Of a stretch of 64,000 bases of DNA, positions 8,586-16,860 are shown one piece after another. Position numbers and translations under genes: made by a program. The notes beneath the pieces are model-generated. The model saw only the letters and a program-made list of their open reading frames with translations. It had not been told where the DNA came from and searched no databases. Origin of the DNA: Shimia aestuarii (GTDB lineage: Bacteria > Pseudomonadota > Alphaproteobacteria > Rhodobacterales > Rhodobacteraceae). Numbering within the stretch: the stretch's first letter is position 1; each line of letters opens with the position of its first letter. The stretch covers positions 1-64,000 of the forward strand of contig NZ_FOTQ01000007.1 in assembly GCF_900114635.1 (NCBI RefSeq). Reading direction: 5' to 3'.

Positions 8586-8948
8586 ATGGAAAACGTTGTC
8601 CTCATCATCCACCTTCTTCTCGCGCTGGCCCTGATCGGGGTTGTGCTGATGCAACGGTCCGAGGGCGGTGGCCTGGGTATGGGCGGCGGCGGTGGCGGCG
8701 CCATGACGGGCCGCGCGGCAGCGACGGCCCTGGGCAAGATTACCTGGATCCTCGCGGCGGCGTTCATCTGCACCTCGATCGCCCTGACGATCATCGCAGC
8801 CAAGAACTCCTCGTCCAGCTCGGTCTTCGACCGTCTCGGCACCGAGGCCCCGGCCGAAGAAACCACCGCACCGGTGGTGCCGTCGGGCGATTCCCTGCTG
8901 CCCCCCAGCGAAGGCGACAACAGCCCGCTGGTTCCGCGCGCCGACTAA
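8586..8948 (+). CDS. secG: Protein-export membrane protein SecG
   Basis: The small subunit of the SecYEG translocon, which stimulates preprotein transport across the inner membrane. The 120-residue protein has two transmembrane helices (about residues 3-20 and 52-72) separated by the Gly-rich loop QRSEGGGLGMGGGGGG, the family hallmark, and a Pro/Ser-rich acidic C-terminal tail usual in alphaproteobacteria. The gene is followed by pyrG about 200 bp downstream, a common order in Rhodobacterales. Confidence 0.93.
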   Translation: MENVVLIIHLLLALALIGVVLMQRSEGGGLGMGGGGGGAMTGRAAATALGKITWILAAAFICTSIALTIIAAKNSSSSSVFDRLGTEAPAEETTAPVVPSGDSLLPPSEGDNSPLVPRAD

Positions 8949-9151
8949 AACCCGCGCAGCTTACACATAGTTTCTGGTCCGGGTTTCGGGCCACCACCAC
9001 AGCTTGAGGCACCAAATCGGGGCGCAACAGCATCTTGCGGTCCGGTTGCCAAAAGCTTGCGAATCCTATATGGCTCAAGTCCCGTGATGCTGTGACAGTT
9101 TTTGCTGTTTCGGGCGCATAAAATTCGATGATCACGGGGGACGCCAACCAG

Positions 9152-10795
9152 ATGGCACGCTATATCTTCATTACCGGCGGTGTTGTTTCTTCTCTGGGCA
9201 AAGGACTGGCCTCGGCCGCTCTTGGTGCTCTCTTGCAGGCCCGTGGCTATACCGTCCGCCTGCGCAAGCTCGATCCCTATCTCAACGTCGATCCCGGCAC
9301 CATGTCGCCCTTTGAACATGGCGAAGTCTTTGTCACCGATGATGGCGCCGAAACCGATCTCGACCTTGGCCACTACGAACGCTTCACCGGCGTCCCCGCC
9401 CGCATGACCGACAGCGTCTCCTCGGGGCGCATCTATTCCAACGTGCTCGAAAAGGAACGCCGCGGCGATTACCTCGGAAAAACCATCCAGGTCGTCCCCC
9501 ACGTCACCAACGAGATCAAGGATTTCATCAATATCGGCGATGATGAGGTGGATTTCATGCTCTGCGAGATCGGCGGCACCGTCGGCGACATCGAGGGCCT
9601 CCCCTTCTTCGAAGCCATCCGCCAGTTCTCGCACGACAAGCCGCGCGGCCAGTGCATCTTCATGCACCTGACACTCCTGCCATGGCTCGCCGCCTCCGGT
9701 GAACTCAAGACCAAGCCGACCCAGCACTCGGTCAAGGAGCTGCAATCCATCGGTATCGCGCCTGACATCCTCGTCTGCCGTTCCGAACAGCCGATCCCCG
9801 AGAAAGAGCGCCAGAAAATCGCGCTGTTCTGTAACGTGCGCAAAGAGGCCGTCGTGGCCGCCTATGACCTCAAGTCGATCTACGAAGCGCCGCTGGCCTA
9901 TCACCGCGAAGGACTTGATCAGGCCGTGCTGGACGCTTTCGGCATCGCCCCTGCCCCGCGCCCGGACCTTTCGGTCTGGGAAGACGTGAACGACCGCATC
10001 CACAACACCGATGGCAACGTCAATATCGCTATCGTTGGCAAATACACCCAGCTTGAAGACGCCTATAAATCCATCAAAGAGGCGCTGACCCATGGCGGCA
10101 TGCACAACCGGGTCAAGGTGAACGTATCCTGGGTTGATGCCGAGGTGTTCGACAAGGAAGACGCCGCGCCTTATCTCGAAGGCTATGACGCAATCCTCGT
10201 GCCGGGCGGCTTTGGCGAACGCGGCACCGAAGGCAAGATCAAGGCCGCACAGTTCGCCCGCGAACATAAGGTGCCCTATCTCGGCATCTGTCTGGGCATG
10301 CAAATGGCCGTGATCGAAGCGGCCCGCAACGTGGCTGGCATCAAAGATGCAGGCTCCGAGGAATTCGATCACGAGGCCGGCGAAAAGCGTTTCGAACCGG
10401 TGGTTTACCACCTCAAGGAATGGGTTCAGGGCAACGCCAAGGTCACGCGCAAACATGACGACGACAAGGGCGGCACCATGCGTCTTGGCGCCTATGACGC
10501 CGTGCTTTCCGATGGTTCCAAGGTGGCCGGGGTTTATGGTGGCACCGCGATTGAGGAACGCCACCGCCACCGCTACGAAGTCGACACGACCTACCGCGCC
10601 AAGCTTGAAGAGTGCGGTTTGAAATTCTCCGGCATGTCGCCCGATGGCCGCCTGCCCGAGATCGTGGAATGGGAAGATCACCCGTGGTTCATCGGCGTCC
10701 AGTTCCACCCGGAACTGAAGTCGAAACCGTTTGATCCCCACCCCCTCTTCCGCGAATTCGTGCGCGCGGCCAAGGAAAACTCGCGATTGGTCTAA
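9152..10795 (+). CDS. pyrG: CTP synthase
   Basis: Aminates UTP to CTP using glutamine and ATP. The protein is 547 aa. The N-terminal synthetase domain begins [27 protein letters not shown] (P-loop) and includes [15 protein letters not shown]. The C-terminal class I glutamine amidotransferase domain has the nucleophile in [12 protein letters not shown] and the His-Glu pair in [11 protein letters not shown]. The ATG at 9152 is preceded by GGGGGA 10 nt upstream; an ATG eight codons earlier lacks this. The gene ends at a clear terminator. Confidence 0.97.
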   Translation: MARYIFITGGVVSSLGKGLASAALGALLQARGYTVRLRKLDPYLNVDPGTMSPFEHGEVFVTDDGAETDLDLGHYERFTGVPARMTDSVSSGRIYSNVLEKERRGDYLGKTIQVVPHVTNEIKDFINIGDDEVDFMLCEIGGTVGDIEGLPFFEAIRQFSHDKPRGQCIFMHLTLLPWLAASGELKTKPTQHSVKELQSIGIAPDILVCRSEQPIPEKERQKIALFCNVRKEAVVAAYDLKSIYEAPLAYHREGLDQAVLDAFGIAPAPRPDLSVWEDVNDRIHNTDGNVNIAIVGKYTQLEDAYKSIKEALTHGGMHNRVKVNVSWVDAEVFDKEDAAPYLEGYDAILVPGGFGERGTEGKIKAAQFAREHKVPYLGICLGMQMAVIEAARNVAGIKDAGSEEFDHEAGEKRFEPVVYHLKEWVQGNAKVTRKHDDDKGGTMRLGAYDAVLSDGSKVAGVYGGTAIEERHRHRYEVDTTYRAKLEECGLKFSGMSPDGRLPEIVEWEDHPWFIGVQFHPELKSKPFDPHPLFREFVRAAKENSRLV

Positions 10796-10806
10796 GAACG
10801 GCCCCG

Positions 10807-10833
10807 GCCCGACCGCCACACGGTCGGGCTTTT
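10807..10833 (+). terminator. Rho-independent terminator of pyrG
   Basis: Stem GCCCGACCG (10807-10815) pairs perfectly with CGGTCGGGC (10821-10829) across a 5-nt loop and is followed by TTTT. It lies 11 bp after the pyrG stop. Confidence 0.85.
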
Positions 10834-10837
10834 GCTT

Positions 10838-11371
10838 CTATTTGCCGAAACGTGTCCGCATGGCCTCCATGTCATAGGGTTTTTCGACCAACCCTTCCGG
10901 CTCCCATTCGCTGCGTTCCGCTTCGAAGAAGTCCCCGCCATAAACGTGGATCGCGGCCGTCAGGCGCGGGATCGGGTTGGTGACCGAGTGGATGATATCC
11001 GGCCCCATCGGACACACATCCCCCGTCGACAATGCCCGCGCGCCCGCCGCCTCAATCAACCCGTCGGGATGATCCTTGATGCGGCGCCAAAAGATATTGT
11101 CCTCGCGCCCGCCATAAATCCCGATCACCGCCCACATCTCGTGATTATGCGGCGGTACCGTGAAAGAGGGTCGCCAGGCGAGGTTCAGAATGGTCAGATC
11201 CGCCGACTGATACAACGGTGTGATACCCGGCTCTGTCGGCTCGCCGAGCGCGGTCATTACCCCCGAAGGATCAGACATCGCGCGCTTGACGACCTCGGCG
11301 GCCGCCTTATGGGTTGGGTCACGATCCACCGCATCGCGGCAATCGGAAACGAAACGATCAATATCAAACAT
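10838..11371 (-). CDS. Cupin protein, cysteine-dioxygenase-like
   Basis: A 177-residue single-domain cupin. The metal-binding motif VPPHNHEMWAVIGIYGG (two His and one later residue) and the second motif GDVCPMGPDIIHSVTNP with another His resemble non-haem iron thiol dioxygenases (cysteine or 3-mercaptopropionate dioxygenase group, predicted metal-dependent double-stranded beta-helix enzymes). The substrate is inferred, not shown. GGGAGG lies 7 nt before the ATG at 11371; a much longer open frame upstream is not supported. It converges on the pyrG terminator and diverges from the secreted-protein pair. Confidence 0.72.
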   Translation of the reverse strand: MFDIDRFVSDCRDAVDRDPTHKAAAEVVKRAMSDPSGVMTALGEPTEPGITPLYQSADLTILNLAWRPSFTVPPHNHEMWAVIGIYGGREDNIFWRRIKDHPDGLIEAAGARALSTGDVCPMGPDIIHSVTNPIPRLTAAIHVYGGDFFEAERSEWEPEGLVEKPYDMEAMRTRFGK

Positions 11372-11661
11372 GGTGCGCCTCCCTGCACCCAGCATACCAT
11401 AATACCAGCCCAATTGCTTGCCACGCGGTGGGACGGCAACACGCCCCCCTTGCCCCAGAACCTTGCCAACGCCTTGCGCACGCTCGATTAACACATGCCC
11501 AAAAGACGCAAAATCCGGCCCTCCACCGACGTAATACCGATGTAATACCGACGTGATACCGATGCGCAAATCCAGCAAAACAAGGCCGTTAACCATTCGA
11601 ATCGCAGCCCGTCGCGCAGAATTCATTTTGTCGCCCTCACGCATCGCGCTATCCTTCTCCC
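11372..11661. other. Intergenic region holding an 11-bp repeat array
   Basis: 290 bp between the cupin gene (-) and the secreted-protein gene (+). Its centre holds four 11-bp units described separately. No credible small gene was seen; the open frames crossing it are extensions of neighbours without ribosome sites. Confidence 0.5.
11523..11566 (+). promoter_or_regulatory. Four 11-bp direct repeats (ATACCGAYG), array 1
   Basis: Units begin at 11523 (CCACCGACGTA, degenerate), 11534 (ATACCGATGTA), 11545 (ATACCGACGTG) and 11556 (ATACCGATGCG), exactly 11 bp apart, one helical turn. The array ends with CAAA, as does a second array at 19087-19130. Direct 11-bp units are the binding mode of OmpR/PhoB-type response regulators, so this is probably an operator. 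The next + strand gene starts 96 bp downstream. Confidence 0.6.
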
Positions 11662-12333
11662 ATGCGACAGCTTGCGGCGCTCCTTTTCGGAACCAGCCTG
11701 CTCGCAACCGCGTCGGCGGCTTGCGAGGCGCCCATCTGCGTGGTTGATGCCGACACGCTCTTTCTCGCCCGCACCATCACCTTTGACGATCAACCCTCCT
11801 CTTTCGGGGTCGGGCGGCAGGTTGAAGACGTATTGATTCAGCCCGGTGTGTCCTTTGGCGAACGCTTTGCCGGGCAAAGCCTTACACGCGAAGGCAATTA
11901 CGACCGGGTTGGCGGCACGGCGCTGGCGCCGCTGACCGTGATCCCTGGCGCGCCGGGTCAAACCCTTGGAATCCTGCGCCTTATGGCCACCTCGGTCCTG
12001 CATGGCCATGGCCCCGAAGGCTTCCCGAAACGCGAAGCCACAGGCGAAGGCGCCATTGCCGCCCTGTTTGAAAACGATCAATCCGCCATCGCCTTCGACA
12101 TCCGCGGTGGCGAACAGGGCGAAGCCACGGTGACTTTCCTGCGCCGTGACGGACACCCAATCCATAGCCTTCGCCTTGGCCCTCTTGCCGAAGCCACTTA
12201 CGGTTTTAAGCGCCGCGACGACATCAGCGATATTGCCGGGCTGGTGATCGAAAATGCAGACCCGGAAGGCATCGCCCTCGACAACCTGCGCTTTGACCGC
12301 AATGCCGTGCTCAGCCTTCTGTTAACCGACTGA
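11662..12333 (+). CDS. Secreted protein of unknown function, paralogue A
   Basis: A 223-residue protein with a clear signal peptide (residues 1-19, MRQLAALLFGTSLLATASA) and two early cysteines (CEAPIC). The rest is beta-rich. Matching segments link it to the next gene: GERFAGQ, GEGAIAALFENDQSAIAFDI and GLVIENADPEGIALDNLRF. The last is reminiscent of the closing strands of jelly-roll carbohydrate-binding domains (N.DP.GIA.D...F), which is only an inference. It starts 96 bp after the 11-bp repeat array. The next gene begins 1 bp after its stop, so the two form an operon. Confidence 0.65.
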   Translation: MRQLAALLFGTSLLATASAACEAPICVVDADTLFLARTITFDDQPSSFGVGRQVEDVLIQPGVSFGERFAGQSLTREGNYDRVGGTALAPLTVIPGAPGQTLGILRLMATSVLHGHGPEGFPKREATGEGAIAALFENDQSAIAFDIRGGEQGEATVTFLRRDGHPIHSLRLGPLAEATYGFKRRDDISDIAGLVIENADPEGIALDNLRFDRNAVLSLLLTD

Positions 12334-12334
12334 C

Positions 12335-13015
12335 ATGAAACGCTTGTTCCTTGTGGCCCTGCTTATCGCGGCCCCGGCAAGGGCCGAGATCCATACCGTT
12401 CCCTATGGCGACCTGCTCGACCGGCTTGATACGCGCATCGGTTTTGAAACCCTGCCCCGCAAACCCGAACCCGGCATTCGGCTTGATGCCCCGATCCGCC
12501 TTCCCGGTATCTGGATCGGAGAGCATTTCGCCGGTCAGATTATCTCCGGCGCCCCCCACGATCACCTCTCGGTTGCGGCCGCCAAACGCCCCTTGCGCCT
12601 GCGCCCGGGACCAAAGGGCCAAAACCTCTCGGTCGCCTATCATCGCGGCTTTGGCTCCAATGCGCTTTTCCCCCTTGGCCCGGACGGGTTTGACGCCATC
12701 TCCGGGCGCGGCGAAGGCGCGGTGGCCATCCTTTTTGACAACCCCCAGCCCGAGATCGGATTCCGCCTTCACAGCGACTATCCCGCCCCCCTTGGCGCAA
12801 CCGCCGCCCAAGGCACGGTCACGGTCCACTTCTTCAACATCAAGGGCCAATCCCTTGCATTGCAAGAGTTTTCTCCCGAGCGGGGTCCTGTGGGTCACGG
12901 CTTTGCCTGCCCTGGCGGCGCCGCCTGCATCTCGGGTGTGGTGATCACCAACACCGATCCCGGCGGCATCGCGATGGATGACATCCTGTTCCAGCAACGC
13001 CGCCCGCTTTTCTGA
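12335..13015 (+). CDS. Secreted protein of unknown function, paralogue B
   Basis: A 226-residue protein with a signal peptide (MKRLFLVALLIAAPARA). It is a diverged tandem duplicate of the preceding gene, with GEHFAGQ, GEGAVAILFDNPQPEIGF and GVVITNTDPGGIAMDDILF in the same order. A Cys pair near the C terminus (FACPGGAACISG) is not shared with paralogue A. The fold is probably a beta-sandwich. The ATG lies one base after the previous stop, indicating translational coupling. The function is unknown. Confidence 0.65.
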   Translation: MKRLFLVALLIAAPARAEIHTVPYGDLLDRLDTRIGFETLPRKPEPGIRLDAPIRLPGIWIGEHFAGQIISGAPHDHLSVAAAKRPLRLRPGPKGQNLSVAYHRGFGSNALFPLGPDGFDAISGRGEGAVAILFDNPQPEIGFRLHSDYPAPLGATAAQGTVTVHFFNIKGQSLALQEFSPERGPVGHGFACPGGAACISGVVITNTDPGGIAMDDILFQQRRPLF

Positions 13016-13097
13016 TCCTTACTTCGCGGCGAATCTTGCCAAGTGATCCATTCTGTATAAGCCTTGGGCACAACAGGAAAACCAGCGGGGGAACACC

Positions 13098-13391
13098 ATG
13101 GCCAAAGGCTATTGGATCGGACGCGTCGATGTCGACGACATTGACGGCTACATGAAATATGTCGAGGCGAACGCCAAACCCTTTGCCGCTTATGGCGCGC
13201 GGTTTCTCGTGCGCGGCGGGCAATTCGAAAACCCCGAAGGCACCGCCCGCCAGCGCAATGTCGTGATCGAGTTCCCATCCTATCAGGCCGCCCTCGACTG
13301 CTATGAATCCGCAGATTACCAGGCGGCCAAGGCCCTGCGAGTACCGGTCAGCACCGGTGACATCGTCATTGTCGAAGGTTACGACGCCTGA
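13098..13391 (+). CDS. DUF1330 family protein
   Basis: A 97-residue cytoplasmic protein of the dimeric alpha-beta barrel (ferredoxin-like) DUF1330 family, showing AKGYWIGRVDVDDIDGYMKY, ARFLVRGGQFENPEG, and the conserved RNVVIEFPSYQAALDCYES.DYQ segment. The family has no established reaction. GGGGGAA lies upstream of the ATG. The stop codon overlaps the start of the next gene by one base (TGATG). Confidence 0.85.
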   Translation: MAKGYWIGRVDVDDIDGYMKYVEANAKPFAAYGARFLVRGGQFENPEGTARQRNVVIEFPSYQAALDCYESADYQAAKALRVPVSTGDIVIVEGYDA

Positions 13392-13810
13392 TGTGGGACG
13401 CCCTTCTGACCCGCCTACGCGGCAAACCGAAACCCACCGCCCTGCCTGAACCGGATGAAAAGCTCGCCCTTGGCGCACTTCTGGTGCGCGTGGCCAAGTC
13501 CGACAACCACTATGATGCTGACGAGATTGGAGAAATCGACCGCATTCTCGCGGGCACCTTCGGCCTCAACCCGATCCAGGCCGCCAAGATGCGCGCCACC
13601 TGTGAAAAACTCGAAGCCGCCGCGCCCGGCACCCCGGATTTCGCGCTTCTGATCCGCCAGAATGTCGACTATCCGCACCGTTTGGAAATGGTTCAGGCGC
13701 TCTGGCGCGTCATCATGGCGGATGGCGATCACGTCCCGGCAGAAGATGCCAGCCTGCACGAGATCGAGGCCATGCTTGGCATAAAACCGGAAGATTCTCC
13801 GGCTGCTTAG
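13391..13810 (+). CDS. TerB-like protein 1
   Basis: A 139-residue all-helical protein related to the tellurite-resistance TerB family. It shows LALGALLVRVAKSDNHYDADEIGEIDRIL and a second half with ALWRVIMADGDHVPAEDASLHEIEAMLGI, in which acidic loops (ADGDHVPAED) match the metal-binding turns of TerB. Function in these stand-alone proteins is unknown. It is coupled to the DUF1330 gene by TGATG overlap and followed by a second TerB-like gene. Confidence 0.75.
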   Translation: MWDALLTRLRGKPKPTALPEPDEKLALGALLVRVAKSDNHYDADEIGEIDRILAGTFGLNPIQAAKMRATCEKLEAAAPGTPDFALLIRQNVDYPHRLEMVQALWRVIMADGDHVPAEDASLHEIEAMLGIKPEDSPAA

Positions 13811-13899
13811 CGCGCAGGCGGTCGGTTAATCTCTTTTAAACGTAGTGGTTGTAAGGTCGGGCATTGCAGCTTCAAAATCGGCGGCTTACATCTGGGATC

Positions 13900-14340
13900 A
13901 TGTTTGCTGATCTCCTGAAACGCCTGACCGCGCCCGCCCCTGCCCCTCTTGACGACGGCGATGCGCGACTCGCCCTGACCGCCCTTCTGGTGCGGATCGC
14001 CCGCACTGACGGCGATTATGCACAGGAAGAGGCGGCCCAGATCGAGGACGTCACCGCGCGCCGCTACGGGCTGTCCGCGATCGAAGCCGCGACCCTGCGC
14101 CAACAGGGTGAAACCCTCGAGGCCGAGGCCCCGGACACGGTGCGTTTCACCCGCGCCATCAAAGACGCCGTCCCGCTCGATGATCGTATCGCGGTGATCG
14201 AGGCCATGTGGCAGGTGGTTCTGGCAGATGGGCAGCGCGACGCCGAAGAAGACGCCCTCGTCCGCCTCGCCGCAAGCCTTCTGGGCATCAATGACCGCGA
14301 CAGCGCACTGGCCCGCCAGAGGGTTTCGGCAGGGACATGA
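13900..14340 (+). CDS. TerB-like protein 2
   Basis: A 146-residue paralogue of the preceding gene, with LALTALLVRIARTDGDYAQEEAAQIEDV and EAMWQVVLADGQRDAEEDALVRLAASLLGI. The start is taken at the ATG 13900 (MFADLLKRL); the frame also opens at a TTG at 13864 with no support. Its stop overlaps the start of the PhnD-like gene by ATGA, so the two products are made together. Confidence 0.75.
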   Translation: MFADLLKRLTAPAPAPLDDGDARLALTALLVRIARTDGDYAQEEAAQIEDVTARRYGLSAIEAATLRQQGETLEAEAPDTVRFTRAIKDAVPLDDRIAVIEAMWQVVLADGQRDAEEDALVRLAASLLGINDRDSALARQRVSAGT

Positions 14341-15071
14341 TCGCAAGCCTGGCCATGTATGACAGGCCGGAGACGGCCGCCGCCAATGACCGGCTCTGGC
14401 GCGCCGTGCGGGACCATCTTGGCCATGGCCCCGATACCCTTACCCGCGACGCCGATCTCTGGCAGGTCTGGCAATCCCCCGACCTTCTGCTGGCGCAAAC
14501 GTGCGGTTTTCCCTTCCGCGCCCGGCTCCATGATCAGGTCACACTTGTTGCCACGCCGGATTACGGCCTGCCCGGCTGCCCGCCGGGCTACTACAACTCC
14601 GTGCTGGTCACAAATGTCGACCACCCGGCAACCTCACTGGCCGATTTCGACGGCGCGCGTCTGGCCTATAACGAGGCGCTCTCCCAATCCGGCTGGGCCG
14701 CCCCGCACGCCTATTTCGCCGCGCACGACCTGCGAATCGGCCCCCGGGTCGTTACCGGCGCACACCGTGACTCGGCCCGGGCCGTGGCCGAGAACCGCGC
14801 TGACATCGCCGCCCTGGACGCTCTGACATGGCATTACATTCAGCAGTTTGACCCTTTCGCCCATCTCCTGCGCGAAATAGACCACACCGCGCCCACCCCG
14901 GCCCTGCCCTTTATCACTGCGCGCGCACAAGACCCTGCCCCGCTGCGCAACGCGCTCAAGGCCGCGATCAGCGACCTTGCTCCGGCGGACCGCGCGCTTT
15001 TGTCCCTTCGCGATGTGCTTGTCATCCCCGAGGCCGCGTATCTGGCCGTTCCAACACCGCCCGCCCCCTGA
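14337..15071 (+). CDS. PhnD-like periplasmic-binding-fold protein without signal peptide
   Basis: A 244-residue protein resembling the phosphonate/phosphite-binding PhnD group of type II periplasmic-binding proteins. Visible features are CPPGYYNSVLVTN, a DFDGARLAYNEALSQSGW segment that matches the hinge and ligand region, VVTGAHRDSARAVAENRADIAALDALTW, and the C-terminal DRALLSLRDV. Unlike transport partners it begins MIASLAMYDRPE with no signal sequence. It is coupled to the TerB-like gene by ATGA and not to any PhnC/PhnE genes, so a cytoplasmic sensor or enzyme role is possible. Confidence 0.65.
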   Translation: MIASLAMYDRPETAAANDRLWRAVRDHLGHGPDTLTRDADLWQVWQSPDLLLAQTCGFPFRARLHDQVTLVATPDYGLPGCPPGYYNSVLVTNVDHPATSLADFDGARLAYNEALSQSGWAAPHAYFAAHDLRIGPRVVTGAHRDSARAVAENRADIAALDALTWHYIQQFDPFAHLLREIDHTAPTPALPFITARAQDPAPLRNALKAAISDLAPADRALLSLRDVLVIPEAAYLAVPTPPAP

Positions 15072-15200
15072 CCAAACGCCCGTTTGAGGCGCCAATTCGG
15101 CAGAATTCCCCCTGCGTCACCCCTTTTGAACATTGCATTTGCGCTTTTTTTCATCCCTATTGAGGCACTGATACAAACAACAAAAAACAATGGGGACGCC

Positions 15201-15974
15201 TTGGCTGATACCACGCCAGTTCTGGAAATCCGCAACCTGCACAAGGCCTATGGCGATCTGGAGGTTATCAAGGGGGTCGATATCACCGCGCATCGCGGCG
15301 ATGTGGTGTCGCTGATCGGGTCATCTGGCTCGGGCAAATCCACGATCCTGCGCTGTGCCAACCTTCTGGAAGACAGCCAGCAAGGCGAAATCCTTTTCAA
15401 GGGCGAACCGGTGACGTGGAAGGGTCAAGGCCACACACGTCATCCCGGAGATCCCAAGCAGGTGCTGCGCATCCGCACCAACCTGTCGATGGTATTCCAA
15501 CAGTTCAACCTCTGGGCCCACATGACCATCCTGCAAAACGTGATGGAAGCCCCGGTCACGGTTCTGGGTCGGGAAAAGGCCGAGGCCGAAGCCTCGGCGC
15601 GAAAGTACCTCGACAAGGTCGGCATTGGCGACAAATGCGATGTCTACCCGGCGCAGCTTTCAGGCGGCCAGCAACAGCGTGCCGCGATTGCCCGCGCGCT
15701 CTGCATGGAACCCGAGGCGTTGTTGTTCGACGAACCCACATCGGCGCTCGATCCCGAGCTGGAACAAGAAGTTGTGCGCGTGATCAAGGCGCTGGCCGAG
15801 GAAGGCCGGACCATGCTGATCGTCACGCATGACATGAAAATGGCCCATGACGTGTCGGACCACGTGGTGTTCCTGCATCAGGGCCTGATCGAGGAACAGG
15901 GTGCACCAGAAACCCTGTTCGGCGCCCCGAAATCCGAGCGGTTGCAGCAATTCCTGAGCTCAACCGCCGCGTGA
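15201..15974 (+). CDS. Polar amino-acid ABC transporter, ATP-binding subunit
   Basis: The ATPase (257 aa) of a histidine/arginine/opine-class importer. It shows Walker A GSSGSGKST (residues 40-48), Q-loop FQQFNLW, signature LSGGQQQR, Walker B LLFDEP and the switch His in IVTHDMK. The frame is open upstream to 15084, but family N termini begin at about DTTPVLEIRNLHKAYG. The nearest usable start is TTG at 15201 with GGGGA 4 nt upstream; no in-frame ATG fits. It is the first gene of an ATPase, binding protein, permease, permease operon. Confidence 0.92.
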   Translation: MADTTPVLEIRNLHKAYGDLEVIKGVDITAHRGDVVSLIGSSGSGKSTILRCANLLEDSQQGEILFKGEPVTWKGQGHTRHPGDPKQVLRIRTNLSMVFQQFNLWAHMTILQNVMEAPVTVLGREKAEAEASARKYLDKVGIGDKCDVYPAQLSGGQQQRAAIARALCMEPEALLFDEPTSALDPELEQEVVRVIKALAEEGRTMLIVTHDMKMAHDVSDHVVFLHQGLIEEQGAPETLFGAPKSERLQQFLSSTAA

Positions 15975-16009
15975 TCAACCAAAAAACCAACCATAGGGAG
16001 CAAAAAACT

Positions 16010-16732
16010 ATGAAAAAACTGATCCTTGGCACAGCAGCCCTTGCCCTGACGGCAGGTCTGGCCATGGCCGGAAGCCACGGCAAGACCGTGCGCATGGGCA
16101 CCGAAGGCGCCTACGCACCGTGGAACTTCGTGAACGACGCTGGCGAAATCGACGGGTTCGAGCGCGAACTGGGCGACGAGCTTTGCAAGCGCGCCGAATT
16201 GAAATGCGAATGGGTCAAGAACGACTGGGATTCGATCATTCCGAACCTCGTGTCGGGCAACTACGACACCATCATCGCGGGCATGTCGATCACCGACGAG
16301 CGTGACGAGGTCATCGACTTTACCCAGCCCTACACCCCGCCGGATCCGTCGGCTTATGCCGCGCTGGACGCCGGTCTTGACGTCGAAGGCGCCGTGATCG
16401 CGGCCCAGGCCGCCACCATCCAGGCGTCCTTCATTGCCGAAAAGGGCTGGACACTGATCGAATTCGCGACCCCCGAGGAAACCGTTGCCGCCGTACGCAA
16501 TGGCGAAGCCGACGCGGTCCTGGCCGACCAGAGCTTCCTTGACACCGTCGTGGGTCAGGACGGGCTGGTCCTGCTCGAGCGCACTGAGTCCATCGGTGGT
16601 GGCGTCGGCATGGGCCTGCGTGAATCCGATGGCGAACTGCGCGCGATGTTCGACGCTGCGATCCAGTCGATGAAAGACGACGGTTCGTTGAACGCGCTGA
16701 TCGCCAAGTGGGAAGTCGCTTCCCAGTGGTAA
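16010..16732 (+). CDS. Polar amino-acid ABC transporter, substrate-binding protein
   Basis: A 240-residue periplasmic solute-binding protein (family 3, PF00497 type). The signal peptide is residues 1-20 (ending GLAMAGS), followed by VRMGTEGAYAPWNFVNDAGEIDGFERELGDELCKRA, the family signature, and SIIPNLVSGNYDTIIAGMSITDER. The ligand is likely a basic or opine-type amino acid. The ATG at 16010 has AGGGAG upstream. Cysteines at positions in LCKRAELKCEW could form the disulfide known in LAO/HisJ proteins. Confidence 0.92.
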   Translation: MKKLILGTAALALTAGLAMAGSHGKTVRMGTEGAYAPWNFVNDAGEIDGFERELGDELCKRAELKCEWVKNDWDSIIPNLVSGNYDTIIAGMSITDERDEVIDFTQPYTPPDPSAYAALDAGLDVEGAVIAAQAATIQASFIAEKGWTLIEFATPEETVAAVRNGEADAVLADQSFLDTVVGQDGLVLLERTESIGGGVGMGLRESDGELRAMFDAAIQSMKDDGSLNALIAKWEVASQW

Positions 16733-16756
16733 ACTGATCCCCACGGATCACAGGAG

Positions 16757-16776
16757 GCGCGGGGCATACCCTGCGC
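16757..16776 (+). other. Intercistronic hairpin after the binding-protein gene
   Basis: GCGCGGGG (16757-16764) can pair with CCCTGCGC (16769-16776), including one G-U pair. There is no T-tract. Such hairpins often protect the abundant binding-protein mRNA and lower expression of the permease genes downstream. Confidence 0.4.
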
Positions 16777-16860
16777 TTCCCTTCAGCCGCCCCCGCCCGA
16801 CCGCTTGACGGATTCGGGCCAACGACAAGGCGGCGCTGACGGACAAGGACAAACCGACGG

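Noticed and set aside
8945..10819. 624-codon open frame on the minus strand opposite pyrG
   Set aside because: Antisense shadow of CTP synthase. The pyrG frame has full family motifs; the shadow has none and would start inside the pyrG terminator.
11523..11566. Repeat array considered as CRISPR or as plasmid iterons
   Set aside because: Units are 11 bp with no unique spacers, which excludes CRISPR. There is no rep, dnaA or partition gene and only four units, so an origin is unlikely; an operator fits better.
15084..15200. Upstream extension of the ABC ATPase gene
   Set aside because: The extra residues form a hydrophobic stretch absent from the family and no ribosome site precedes 15084; the TTG at 15201 matches family N termini.
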